64,000 bases of DNA from Halomonas sp. 'Soap Lake #6'. Its GTDB lineage: Bacteria; Pseudomonadota; Gammaproteobacteria; Pseudomonadales; Halomonadaceae. Positions within the stretch are counted from its first letter, which is position 1; each line of letters begins with the position of its first letter. The notes beneath the pieces are model-generated. The model was not told the origin of the DNA and made no database searches. It was given only the letters and a program-made list of their open reading frames with translations. The stretch lies in NCBI RefSeq assembly GCF_003031405.1, contig NZ_CP020469.1:744001-808000 (forward strand), read 5' to 3'. Below, piece by piece: positions 36,431-44,884 of the stretch. The position numbers and the translations under genes are program-made.

Positions 36431-37552
36431 ATGGCAGCGCTAGAAATCCACAATGTGCGCAAAGAGTTTGGTAGTGAGCAGGTGCTCAAAGATGTCAGCA
36501 TCTCGATCGATTCCGGCGAGTTTTTGATTCTGGTGGGGCCATCAGGCTGCGGCAAGTCCACGCTGATGAATGCCATTGCCGGGCTTGAGCCGGTGACGTC
36601 AGGCAATATCTATATCGATGGGGAGGATGTCACTTGGCGAACTCCGGCGGATCGCGATATTGCCATGGTATTCCAGTCCTATGCCCTCTACCCAAGCATG
36701 ACTGTGCGCCAAAATATTAGCTTTGGCCTGGAAATGCGCAAAGTGCCCAAAACTGAGCGCGAGCAAGCGGTTGAGCGGGTGGCGGATCTGCTGCAAATCA
36801 CCCATTTATTGGAGCGTAAGCCAGCTCAGCTTTCCGGCGGGCAGCGCCAGCGGGTGGCTATGGGGCGGGCACTGGCCCGGGAGCCTAAGGTCTATCTATT
36901 TGATGAACCGCTCTCCAACCTGGATGCCAAGCTGCGGGTGGATATGCGTACCGAGATCAAAAAGCTCCACCAGCGTCTCGGCACCACCATTGTTTACGTC
37001 ACCCACGACCAAGTGGAAGCCATGACCTTGGCAGACTGCATTGCGGTGATGCGTGACGGCAATATTCTGCAATTGGGCACACCGGATGAGGTCTACAACA
37101 ATCCGGTAGATATGTTTGTGGCTGGCTTTATGGGCTCACCATCGATGAATTTTATTCGCGCGACGCTTGTAGCGGCGGGCGATGGCTATGCACTACGTAT
37201 TGTCACTCCTGGCGAAGATGATGTTCTGCTGCCATGGCCCTCTGAGCGCAACGCAGCAGGGCTCGTGGAGCAATTGGACAAACCGATTATTCTTGGTCTG
37301 CGACCAGAACACTTTAGTGAAGAGGATGTGCGACTGAGCGAACAGGCGGAAGGGACGTTAATGGAGGCCAAGGTAAGCGTCGTTGAGCCTACTGGTGCCG
37401 ATATGCTGCTGCGCCTACCGTTGGGTGAGCAGGAAATCACTGCCAGGGTTGGGCCTAAATGTGCAATTGCACCCGGCGAACGCTTGTCGCTACGCGTCGA
37501 TATGGCCCGCGCAGTACTGTTTGATGCCGAGACTGAACAGCGCTTAGCTTGA
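36431..37552 (+). CDS. gtsD: ABC transporter ATP-binding protein, MalK/UgpC type
   Basis: ATPase of 373 residues that powers the GtsABC importer. Walker A is GPSGCGKST near residue 38, the Q-loop is FQSYALYPSM, the signature is LSGGQRQRVAMGRALA near 135, Walker B is VYLFDEPLSNLDAKLR, and the H-loop histidine is in YVTHDQVEAMT. A C-terminal TOBE/MOP-like region (about 240-373) matches MalK-type subunits and may receive regulation. ATPases of this class can serve several sugar importers in one cell, so it may be shared. Confidence 0.93.
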   Translation: MAALEIHNVRKEFGSEQVLKDVSISIDSGEFLILVGPSGCGKSTLMNAIAGLEPVTSGNIYIDGEDVTWRTPADRDIAMVFQSYALYPSMTVRQNISFGLEMRKVPKTEREQAVERVADLLQITHLLERKPAQLSGGQRQRVAMGRALAREPKVYLFDEPLSNLDAKLRVDMRTEIKKLHQRLGTTIVYVTHDQVEAMTLADCIAVMRDGNILQLGTPDEVYNNPVDMFVAGFMGSPSMNFIRATLVAAGDGYALRIVTPGEDDVLLPWPSERNAAGLVEQLDKPIILGLRPEHFSEEDVRLSEQAEGTLMEAKVSVVEPTGADMLLRLPLGEQEITARVGPKCAIAPGERLSLRVDMARAVLFDAETEQRLA

Positions 37553-37632
37553 TGAGTCATTACCATGTAATACTGAATAAGATAATACTGAAAAGAAAGC
37601 ACTGAAAAAGATAGCACGGAAAAAGAAAGAGC

Positions 37633-37693
37633 CTCTGCTGATGAGAACTGATCCCCAATAGTTGGACGGTTCATTCAGCAGGGACTTTTTACT
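37633..37693. terminator. shared terminator between gtsD and the BCCT gene
   Basis: CTGCTGA at 37636-37642 pairs with TCAGCAG at 37676-37682, with additional flanking CC/GG pairs, around a long 33-base loop. T residues (37688-37692) follow on the plus strand and A-rich DNA precedes it. It separates the converging gts and BCCT transcription units; the long loop makes it a less certain terminator. Confidence 0.5.
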
Positions 37694-37704
37694 ATCGCCT
37701 TAAT

Positions 37705-39345
37705 TTAGCGACGTATATGCTTTAACTCGCCATTAAGCGCTTTAATGATCGAATAGCACATCAGCAGCATAACAATTGAGAATGGAATGGCGGTTGCTGT
37801 CACGCCAGCCTGAAGTGCTGATAAACCACCACCTATGAGCAGTACGATAGCAATGAGCCCCTCAACAACTGCCCAAAACATGCGTTGTGGGCGCGGGGAG
37901 TCAATTTTGCCGCCGGCGGTGATGGTATCGATGACCAAAGACCCCGAGTCCGACGAGGTAACAAAAAATATCAGTGCTAACACGATGCCTAAGGTGGACA
38001 TGATACCTGTCAGCGGCAGTTCATTGAGCATGCCGAATAGCGACAGCTCCGGTCTGTAGTTGTCGATGACATACTCTTTAACCAGGCTATTGGCAGGGTC
38101 TGCGTAGAGCTGATCCAATGCGGTAGCACCAAAGACGCCCATCCAGATAAAGATAAACAGGCTGGGAACTAGAAGTACACAGAGCACGAACTCACGCACT
38201 GTACGGCCTCGTGACACGCGTGCGATAAACATGCCGACGAAAGGTGCCCAACTGATCCACCAGGCCCAATAGAAAATAGTCCAGGACTGACGGTAGGCGT
38301 CATCATCACGGCCGAAAGGAGCAGATAAAGGTAGAAAGTCGGTAACATAGGTGGCAAGCCCTGACATGAAGCCGCTTAACGCAATCAATGTTGGGCCAGC
38401 AAACAATACAAAGAAGAAAAACAACACGGCCAGAATCATATTGAACTCAGAAAGCTTCTTTAAGCCGCCCTCTAATCCGCGCCATACTGACACTAGGGCA
38501 ACTGCCGTTACGAGTACAATGACAATCACTTGTGTGGTGGTGTTTACCTCCAGGCCAAAGACGAAGTTCATACCCGCATTTGCCTGCTGCGCGCCCAGCC
38601 CAAGTGATGTGGCCAGCCCAAAGAGGGTGGCAAACACGGCCAGAATATCGATGGCATGGCCCCACCAGCCCCAAACACGCTCACCGAGAATTGGAAAAAA
38701 TGCTGAACGTATCGAAAATGGCAACCCTTTATTATAGGTAAAAATGCCTAGGGCAAGGGCCATGACGACATACACCGCCCAGCCATGGAGACCCCAGTGC
38801 AGATAGGTACCCGCAAGCCCCATTGCACTGGCGTCAGGAATAGCGTCTGGGTTTAGTGTGCCATCACTCCCGAAGGGAGGCGTAATACCTAAAGGCAGCG
38901 AAACATTGGCGTGATAAACAGGCTCTAGAACGCCAAAAAACAGCAAGCCGATGCCAATGCCAGCAGTGAATAGCATTGCAAACCAAGAAAGATAACTATG
39001 GTCCGGGCGGGCGTCAGGCCCCCCTAGTCTGACTGACCCATAGGGCAAGACCACCAGTGCCAAGCAAAACAGAATAAAGAAATCCACTAGGATCATGAAA
39101 TACCAATCCAAGGTTCCCGTGGAAAAAGTGACGATAGACTGAAAAATGCTCCCTGCATGCTCAGGAAATAGCAGGGTGAGGATGATGAAGACAATCGAAG
39201 CAAGGGCGGAGACGGCAAAAACGCGATTATGAATATCAAAACCGATGGGGCCAAAGCTCCCCTCGATATTATCCTGGCCGACCACGTAGTCGGTTTGCAT
39301 ATCACTAGCCATGGGTGGCGACTCAGGGTCGCTTTTAGTATTCAT
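37705..39345 (-). CDS. BCCT-family betaine/choline transporter
   Basis: Secondary transporter of 546 residues with an N-terminal polar tail of about 45 residues and twelve membrane helices. The BCCT fingerprint is clear: AGIGIGLLFFGVLEPVYH in helix 3 and the Trp-rich WTIFYWAWWISWAPFVGMF segment of the substrate path, followed by RVSRGRTVREF. Only a short cytoplasmic tail follows the last helix, unlike E. coli BetT (about 677 residues), so strong C-terminal osmosensing is unlikely. An AAGGAAGG site lies before the ATG. It is downstream of betC on the same strand, so choline or choline-O-sulfate is the likely substrate; glycine betaine or ectoine is possible. Confidence 0.92.
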   Translation of the reverse strand: MNTKSDPESPPMASDMQTDYVVGQDNIEGSFGPIGFDIHNRVFAVSALASIVFIILTLLFPEHAGSIFQSIVTFSTGTLDWYFMILVDFFILFCLALVVLPYGSVRLGGPDARPDHSYLSWFAMLFTAGIGIGLLFFGVLEPVYHANVSLPLGITPPFGSDGTLNPDAIPDASAMGLAGTYLHWGLHGWAVYVVMALALGIFTYNKGLPFSIRSAFFPILGERVWGWWGHAIDILAVFATLFGLATSLGLGAQQANAGMNFVFGLEVNTTTQVIVIVLVTAVALVSVWRGLEGGLKKLSEFNMILAVLFFFFVLFAGPTLIALSGFMSGLATYVTDFLPLSAPFGRDDDAYRQSWTIFYWAWWISWAPFVGMFIARVSRGRTVREFVLCVLLVPSLFIFIWMGVFGATALDQLYADPANSLVKEYVIDNYRPELSLFGMLNELPLTGIMSTLGIVLALIFFVTSSDSGSLVIDTITAGGKIDSPRPQRMFWAVVEGLIAIVLLIGGGLSALQAGVTATAIPFSIVMLLMCYSIIKALNGELKHIRR

Positions 39346-39490
39346 TAGATACCTTCCTTATTATAAATTTTAGATTTATTTCAGGGTGATGAGTATCAAA
39401 TGCTGAATTAGCAACTGACACCCACTATTAGGTGGGTACAGATCAGTCGTCTAACTCGATGAAACAATCAAATCCGATGCAACAATGAGA

Positions 39491-39535
39491 GTTTGTAAAA
39501 CCATTGTTTTTAAAACCATAGTTTATAAAACCATT
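39491..39535. repeat. 15-bp tandem repeat, three copies
   Basis: Three adjacent 15-mers, GTTTGTAAAACCATT, GTTTTTAAAACCATA and GTTTATAAAACCATT, lie in the 239-base gap between betC and the BCCT gene. The AT-rich core is TAAAACCAT. They may be a small minisatellite or repeated regulator sites ahead of the transporter gene. Confidence 0.75.
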
Positions 39536-39584
39536 GTTGATCTTACTTTGTGTACCAAGCGCTAGCGAAACACGCGCAAACCCA

Positions 39585-41117
39585 TCATGACTTACCGGAA
39601 GTAACGGCAGGGAAGCGTGCACGACGTTCAAGGTCGTCCAGGTCAATGTTGTTACGCATATATTGGGTGCTTGCATCGAACGTGGGTTGGTAATCCCATG
39701 GCGTAACCCTGCCCTGTTTGAGAGCCCGGGAAACCAGTTTGCGACGCCGCTGACTGGCAATCACCTCGTTATGTATCCGTTCATAGTCCCAGCGGCTGGC
39801 GACCTCATTGCGAAACTCCTGACATAATTCCTGATGGGTAGGATTTTCGGCTAGGTTATTGAGTTCCAGCGGGTCAGCTTCGAGATCGAATAACTGATCT
39901 GGATCCGGTGCTGTGTGGACAAACTTATAGCGACCACGGCGAATCATTAATAGCGGTGCAATCGCCCCTTCGCCAAGATACTCGCCGATCACCTCGTCGT
40001 GGCCACCGTTACCTGTCAGGTGAGGCAATAGGCTGCGACCATCGATGGGCACGGCGTATTCTGGCGCACTGCCGTTATGGGCCAACTCGGCAAACGTTGG
40101 CAGTAGATCCATCGTTGACACCGACTCGCGAACCCTACCAGGAGTAAAGCGCTGCGGTGCGTGGATAATCATGGGCACGCGTGCAGAGCCTTCGAACCAG
40201 CTCATCTTGTACCAAAGGCCGCGCTCGCCGAGCATATCGCCGTGATCGCCGGAGAAAACGATAATGGTATTTTCATCGAGGCCAGTCTCTTTCAAAGCGT
40301 TAAGCATGTCACCGATTTGGTCATCGACATAGCTTAGCGCTCCATAATAAGCATGGCGTGCATTGCGGATCTGCTCACTGTTGATGGTGTCCTCATCACA
40401 CTGGTAAACATGACGAAGTCGCTTTGAGTGTGGGTCCATCAGTTCACGCGAATAAGGTACACGCGGCATGTCGATATCGTCGTGGTGGTAGAGGTCCCAG
40501 TACTCCTGTGGGATGGTGTAAGGGTCGTGTGGGTGAGTCATTGACACGGTCAAGCAGAAGGGGCGCTTCTCGCCATTTCGGGCATAGTCGTAAAGAAAGC
40601 GCTTAGCGCGGAAAGCGACTTCGTCGTCGAAGTCGAGCTGGTTGGAGCGCACGCATGGGCCAGCTTGGATTACCGACGACATGTTGTGGTAGTAGCTAGG
40701 CCGTTCATTAAAATTTTCCCAGTCGACAAACCAACCATAGTCGGCTGGGTAGATATCGGTGGTCAGGCGTTCCTCGAAACCATGGAGCTGGTCAGGACCG
40801 CAGAAATGCATCTTGCCGGTGAGGGCAGTGTAGTAACCAGCATCACGCAGGTAGTGGGCAAATGTTGGGGTGTCCGCGGGGAAATCGGCGGCATTATCGT
40901 AGCCACCAATGCGGGACGGCAGTTGACCTGCCATCAGGGTAAAACGAGATGGCGCGCACAGCGGGGTATTGCAGTAGGCTGAATCGAACACCACCCCTTC
41001 GCTAGCCAAGCGTGAGAGGTGGGGAGTCTTTACGATGGGGTGCCCGTGGAAGGGCATTGCTGAGGCTGCTATCTGGTCGGCCATTAGAAAAAGAATATTG
41101 GGTTGTCGGGTCGTCAT
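39585..41117 (-). CDS. betC: choline sulfatase
   Basis: Hydrolyses choline-O-sulfate to choline and sulfate, giving the precursor of glycine betaine. The 510-residue protein is a type I sulfatase: metal-binding NILFLMADQ at the start, the formylglycine-precursor motif CAPSRFTLMAGQLPSR near residue 54, TGKMHFCGPDQLHGFEER near 100, and the second metal motif FSGDHGDMLGERG near 290. The C-terminal RWDYERIHNEVIASQRRR region is characteristic of choline sulfatases rather than arylsulfatases. No signal peptide, so it is cytoplasmic. It is divergent from a LysR gene, with a palindrome at 41179-41196 between them. Confidence 0.95.
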   Translation of the reverse strand: MTTRQPNILFLMADQIAASAMPFHGHPIVKTPHLSRLASEGVVFDSAYCNTPLCAPSRFTLMAGQLPSRIGGYDNAADFPADTPTFAHYLRDAGYYTALTGKMHFCGPDQLHGFEERLTTDIYPADYGWFVDWENFNERPSYYHNMSSVIQAGPCVRSNQLDFDDEVAFRAKRFLYDYARNGEKRPFCLTVSMTHPHDPYTIPQEYWDLYHHDDIDMPRVPYSRELMDPHSKRLRHVYQCDEDTINSEQIRNARHAYYGALSYVDDQIGDMLNALKETGLDENTIIVFSGDHGDMLGERGLWYKMSWFEGSARVPMIIHAPQRFTPGRVRESVSTMDLLPTFAELAHNGSAPEYAVPIDGRSLLPHLTGNGGHDEVIGEYLGEGAIAPLLMIRRGRYKFVHTAPDPDQLFDLEADPLELNNLAENPTHQELCQEFRNEVASRWDYERIHNEVIASQRRRKLVSRALKQGRVTPWDYQPTFDASTQYMRNNIDLDDLERRARFPAVTSGKS

Positions 41118-41178
41118 GATCAGAGTCTCCAGCGTTGTGGCAGCTATCAGTTCTTAGTAAGTCTCCCCGCTAATCCGG

Positions 41179-41196
41179 TAGCCTGTAAACTGGCTA
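41179..41196. promoter_or_regulatory. candidate LysR operator between betC and lysR
   Basis: TAGCC and GGCTA form an interrupted palindrome with an 8-base centre (TGTAAACT), in the 108-base gap between the divergent genes, 30 bases before the lysR start. LysR regulators usually bind such sites in shared promoter regions. The arms are short, so this is a candidate only. Confidence 0.4.
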
Positions 41197-41225
41197 TTTT
41201 TTAATGTCTTCCATTAGGTGAACTT

Positions 41226-42128
41226 ATGTCATTGATGGGACGAAAGGTTTCACAGAATGGGCTGAGGGTATTTGAAGCGGCCGCAAGGCACTTGAGCTTT
41301 ACTGCGGCTGCTGATGAGCTGCGTTCGACTCAATCTGCTGTCAGTCAGCAGGTGCGTGCATTGGAGGAGGCACTTGGCTTTCGGCTTTTTGACCGGGTTT
41401 ACCGTGGCGTGCTCTTAACCGAATCAGGGCATGCGCTGTTTGCCAGCGTTCAGGAAGGGTTTTCTATCATCGAGGAGACGATCGAACGGCTGCAGCATCG
41501 CCAGCATAATCCGCACTTAAATATTCTGACCGATTTTTCGTTGGCTGCATATTGGCTAATGCCGCGCCTGCCGATGTTTCGACAGGAACACCCCAATATC
41601 GACGTGCGCATTTTAACCAGCCAAGAAGTCTTTGACTGGAGAGGGCAAGAAGTAGATGTGGCAATTATGTTCTGTGACGAAAAGGGGATGGAAAATGCTT
41701 CTCCATTGTTTCTGGAAGAGGTTTTTCCTGTCTGCAGTGCTAGTTTTTTAAAACAGTACGGGCCTTTGGAGCAACTGTCATCGCTTGCTGAAGTTCCCCT
41801 GCTAACACTTACGGCTGATCAGCGGCAGCACTGGCTGGATTGGCGGACATATTTCAAACAAATGGGGGGAGCGCCTTATCGGCAATCTTCAGAGCTGGAT
41901 TTCAATAACTATACATTGTTGATTCAGGCTGCGATTGCCGGTCAAGGTGTAGCGTTGGGGTGGAGAGGGCTGGTTGAAGACATGCTCGAACGTGGCATGC
42001 TGGTCGGGCTCGAGCATCTCAGTCTGGAGACGCCCAATGGTTATGGCATCATTGATGCCAACCCAAATGACAATGGGGTTGGCAAACGCACGTTTCTTGA
42101 TTGGATTACATTGAACCATCCCACTTAA
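41226..42128 (+). CDS. LysR-family regulator of choline-sulfate use
   Basis: 300-residue LysR regulator. The N-terminal HTH (about 10-68) reads GLRVFEAAARHLSFTAAADEL and STQSAVSQQVRALEEALGFRLFDR. The co-inducer domain (about 95-295) resembles the GcvA-like group (LNILTDFSLAAYWLMPRLPMF). An AGGTGA site lies 6 bases before the ATG. Divergence from betC suggests that it controls betC and the BCCT gene in response to choline or choline-O-sulfate, as described for LysR proteins in bet clusters; the ligand is inferred. Its stop shares the palindrome TTAA (42125-42128) with the stop of the converging ycjF-like gene. Confidence 0.9.
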   Translation: MSLMGRKVSQNGLRVFEAAARHLSFTAAADELRSTQSAVSQQVRALEEALGFRLFDRVYRGVLLTESGHALFASVQEGFSIIEETIERLQHRQHNPHLNILTDFSLAAYWLMPRLPMFRQEHPNIDVRILTSQEVFDWRGQEVDVAIMFCDEKGMENASPLFLEEVFPVCSASFLKQYGPLEQLSSLAEVPLLTLTADQRQHWLDWRTYFKQMGGAPYRQSSELDFNNYTLLIQAAIAGQGVALGWRGLVEDMLERGMLVGLEHLSLETPNGYGIIDANPNDNGVGKRTFLDWITLNHPT

Positions 42129-43162
42129 CGGTCTCGTGAAACAGGCTCCTTATCCAGACGCTTGATCTGCCGCCATAGGTCTTGGCGAAGATCGGCGAGT
42201 TTAGGCTGTTCTTCGGCCGTAAAAGGTACTGGGCGGCATAGGCGTTGAGCGCGAAGGCCAAGGCGTGCACTAAGTAGCCCAGTGGCGAGGCCTTGGCCCG
42301 CTCGCGCTGAAAGACGAGCAGCTAAATCCAACGAGAGCATATCCATGCTGGCGTCGGTTGCCAGCTCGCTGGCACCGGCAAAGGCCATGTTGTGCAGGAC
42401 ATTACGAAACAGCCGTAGACGGCTAGCATAGCCTAGCTCAAGCCCATAAAGGCGACATAACCGATCCACCATGGCCAAGCTGCGCCAGGCGACTAGTGCC
42501 ATGTCCACCAGCGTTAGCGGGCTAATGGCGACCATGATCGCGGTTTCACCGGACATGCGGGTAATCAGACGTTGGGCTTCACGGTCGCGGGGGGCTAGTA
42601 AGTGGTAGCGCAGCAGTGTCTGGATCTCCTCCCCGCTATGGTGGGGCTGGCTGGCACGCTGAAAAGCCAGCCAGTGGGGATCGTCGTCGGCCAGTTTGAG
42701 CTGACGCCTAAGCTGTTCGGCCATGGCGCGGGCCTGTTGTGGAGAACGTAGCGGCAGTTCGGCAAGGTCTCCGCGCAGTTTGTCATGGCGTTTCAGACGG
42801 CGTAAGCGGCCTAGCTCTTTGAGCAGCGATAGTCCTCCTAAACCAATCAGGCTAATCCCGAATAGCTGCCAGGCAATGGCCAGCCATTGTGATTGCGCCA
42901 TTGCATCTGGTATGCCAGTAACAAGCTCAGCGGTGCCTAATCCGGCGCCACCTACCAAGGCAAATAGTAATCCCCAACGGCGTTTGCGTGGTGCACCTAA
43001 GCTGGCGGCAGGCAGGGCTTTTTCTTCAGGTAGTGGTGCCAGAGGATGGTGTTCACTGGTACCGGAAAAAGCTTCGCGCTGGCGCAAGGTAGAGTCTTCT
43101 TGAGACGTCTCTTCGGGCGTCTCATTCAACTTGAAATGGCGGCGTGGCTGTGGGGTAGTCAT
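42125..43162 (-). CDS. ycjF: TIGR01620/YcjF-family inner-membrane protein
   Basis: 345-residue membrane protein of unknown biochemical role that pairs with YcjX. The N-terminal 60 residues are polar and acidic. Two close membrane helices follow (WGLLFALVGGAGLGTAELVTG and WLAIAWQLFGISLIGLGGL, about 63-110). The C-terminal domain contains SPLTLVDMALVAWRSLAMVDRL and further hydrophobic segments with GLATGLLSARLGLRAQRLCRPVPF near the end, as in the family. It overlaps ycjX by 4 bases, so the two are made together. The family is linked to envelope or heat-shock stress in enterobacteria. Confidence 0.88.
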   Translation of the reverse strand: MTTPQPRRHFKLNETPEETSQEDSTLRQREAFSGTSEHHPLAPLPEEKALPAASLGAPRKRRWGLLFALVGGAGLGTAELVTGIPDAMAQSQWLAIAWQLFGISLIGLGGLSLLKELGRLRRLKRHDKLRGDLAELPLRSPQQARAMAEQLRRQLKLADDDPHWLAFQRASQPHHSGEEIQTLLRYHLLAPRDREAQRLITRMSGETAIMVAISPLTLVDMALVAWRSLAMVDRLCRLYGLELGYASRLRLFRNVLHNMAFAGASELATDASMDMLSLDLAARLSARAGQGLATGLLSARLGLRAQRLCRPVPFTAEEQPKLADLRQDLWRQIKRLDKEPVSRDR

Positions 43163-44547
43163 GACAGTTTGTCTCCGATCAGCCAGTCGATGGCGGCGTC
43201 CATACGAATATGATCCAGTGCTTCTGAGTTACTGGGTATTGGTCGAAAGCTGGGAAAGTCAAAGCCTTGCTGTTGCCAAAAATCTCCCGTGGGTAGCCGC
43301 GCAGGGACATCGCCCGGGTAAACCAGCACGTCCTCGCCTTCCAGGGTGGTGCCGCGCAGTGCTGGTGAGCGCTTACCCTCGTGTACTACTTCGCGGGCTT
43401 CGGTGGCACGAATTGATGCTAGCGAGAGCGCTTTTACTGGCACATTGGCAAAGCGCAGGTCTTTCAACGGCTCTGTGAGCAAGGCTTCCAGTAGCTGCAC
43501 TACATGGCCGTGTTGGTCGGGAGTGACGTGGTCAGCTTTGGTCGCCGCAATCGCGAGACGGTCAATCTTCGGTGTGAATAGTCGTGTGAGCAGGCTACGT
43601 TTGCCGTAGTCAAAGCTGTGCATTAACTGGCGCAGTGCTTGGGAAAGATCTTCAAACCGTTCAGGCCCCGCATTCAACGCTCCGAGTACATCGACCAATA
43701 CAATTTGGCGATCAAAACGACGGAAGTGGTTACGGTAAAAAGGCTTCACCACCTGTTGTTGATAATAGCGAAAGCGTGCCGCCAGGGTAGCGTAAAGGCT
43801 GTTGGCGGGCAGTGCTTCTAGCGTTGCTTTGGAATCTGTAAGTTGCGGTAGCGGGAAAAATTGCAGTACCGGCGCGCCCTCTAGCTCCCCCGGCAGCAAA
43901 AAGCGACCTGGCTGTAGGTCGGAAAAACCAGCCTGCTTGGCGCGGCGCAGGCCTTGGGCATAATCTTCGGCTAAGGCGGCGAGCTGCGATTCATCCGCTT
44001 CACTAGCGGGGTCTAGCTGTTCTACTGCGGTAAGCCACTCGCTAAACAAGCCACGGCGCTGCTCACCTTCGTGCAATGCCTGGGCTTGGCTCCAGCTGTA
44101 AAAGTCGTGCTGCAGTAGCGGTAAGTCCAAGAGCCATTCGCCCGGGTAGTCAAACAGGTCCAGGGTGAGGTGAGCAATTTCGGGGGTTAACCAGCCACTA
44201 CGGGCAGGGCGGTAGCGCAACTGCAAACGTAATTCGCTGATACCGCGAGTCGGCTCCGGCCAACGCGGTGGTGTGTCACGTAGCGCGGCCATGCCCGGAT
44301 CGTAGGGGAAGCGTGGAACGCCCAAGTCAGGTTGATTAAGCCGTTGAGCGCCAAGCAGGCGGCCTTCTCGAGCCGCTGGTAATAAGCCTAATTGCGCCTC
44401 AACGCCAGCATGGCGCAGTTGGTTGACCAACGAGGTCAAGAAGGCAGTTTTTCCCGCTTGCGAAAGGCCGGTTACCGCTAAGCGCAGTTGGCGGTCACGA
44501 CCACGCTCTAACAGATTGCTCAGTTCGCGGCTTAACGGCTGGCGCAT
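43159..44547 (-). CDS. ycjX: YcjX-family nucleotide-binding stress protein (DUF463)
   Basis: 462-residue predicted P-loop GTPase. Walker A is LAVTGLSQAGKTAFLTSLVN near residue 24. Other conserved pieces are LDLFDYPGEWLLDLPLL near 130, which resembles a DxxG switch, the QIVLVDVLGALNAG block near 280 and IAATKADHVTPDQ near 330, which resembles an NKxD specificity motif. The family length of about 465 matches. It forms an operon with the YcjF-like membrane protein, probably a membrane-recruited GTPase pair. Its cellular target is not known. Confidence 0.92.
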   Translation of the reverse strand: MRQPLSRELSNLLERGRDRQLRLAVTGLSQAGKTAFLTSLVNQLRHAGVEAQLGLLPAAREGRLLGAQRLNQPDLGVPRFPYDPGMAALRDTPPRWPEPTRGISELRLQLRYRPARSGWLTPEIAHLTLDLFDYPGEWLLDLPLLQHDFYSWSQAQALHEGEQRRGLFSEWLTAVEQLDPASEADESQLAALAEDYAQGLRRAKQAGFSDLQPGRFLLPGELEGAPVLQFFPLPQLTDSKATLEALPANSLYATLAARFRYYQQQVVKPFYRNHFRRFDRQIVLVDVLGALNAGPERFEDLSQALRQLMHSFDYGKRSLLTRLFTPKIDRLAIAATKADHVTPDQHGHVVQLLEALLTEPLKDLRFANVPVKALSLASIRATEAREVVHEGKRSPALRGTTLEGEDVLVYPGDVPARLPTGDFWQQQGFDFPSFRPIPSNSEALDHIRMDAAIDWLIGDKLS

Positions 44548-44604
44548 AAAGCAGGCCTCGTATGCATCATAAAATTAAAAAGAGTGTTAAAACTAGTGTC
44601 AATG

Positions 44605-44796
44605 CTAGTGCCGCAACATAACTACAAGCTGGTAGAACATTGGCATCGTTGCAATCTGAAAGCCTATCACTGCTATCACGTAGCCAGGCCATTTGCGTGA
44701 CATTTTTTGCGCTAGCGTCAGGCCAACTAAGCAAACCACCATACCCACTAGGTTAAACGCAAGCGTGGCCGCCTCAAGTAGATCTTGAGGATTCAT
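44605..44796 (-). CDS. small two-helix membrane protein
   Basis: 63 residues: MNPQDLLEAATLAFNLVG, a first hydrophobic helix (about 13-30), a short basic loop (AQKMSRKWPGY) and a second helix (about 38-58). An AAGGAG site lies 6 bases before the ATG, supporting a real gene. The loop charge predicts both ends outside and the loop in the cytoplasm. I do not recognise the family. It stands between ycjX and the mutarotase gene on the same strand, 57 bases before ycjX, so co-transcription with ycjX-ycjF is possible. Confidence 0.7.
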   Translation of the reverse strand: MNPQDLLEAATLAFNLVGMVVCLVGLTLAQKMSRKWPGYVIAVIGFQIATMPMFYQLVVMLRH

Positions 44797-44884
44797 GAAA
44801 GCTCCTTGTCGACGTTATTTGGCATCTATTGTCGCAGTTACATTATCAAGTTTTGAGTGCGCAAAGTGATGACTAACACACTTA

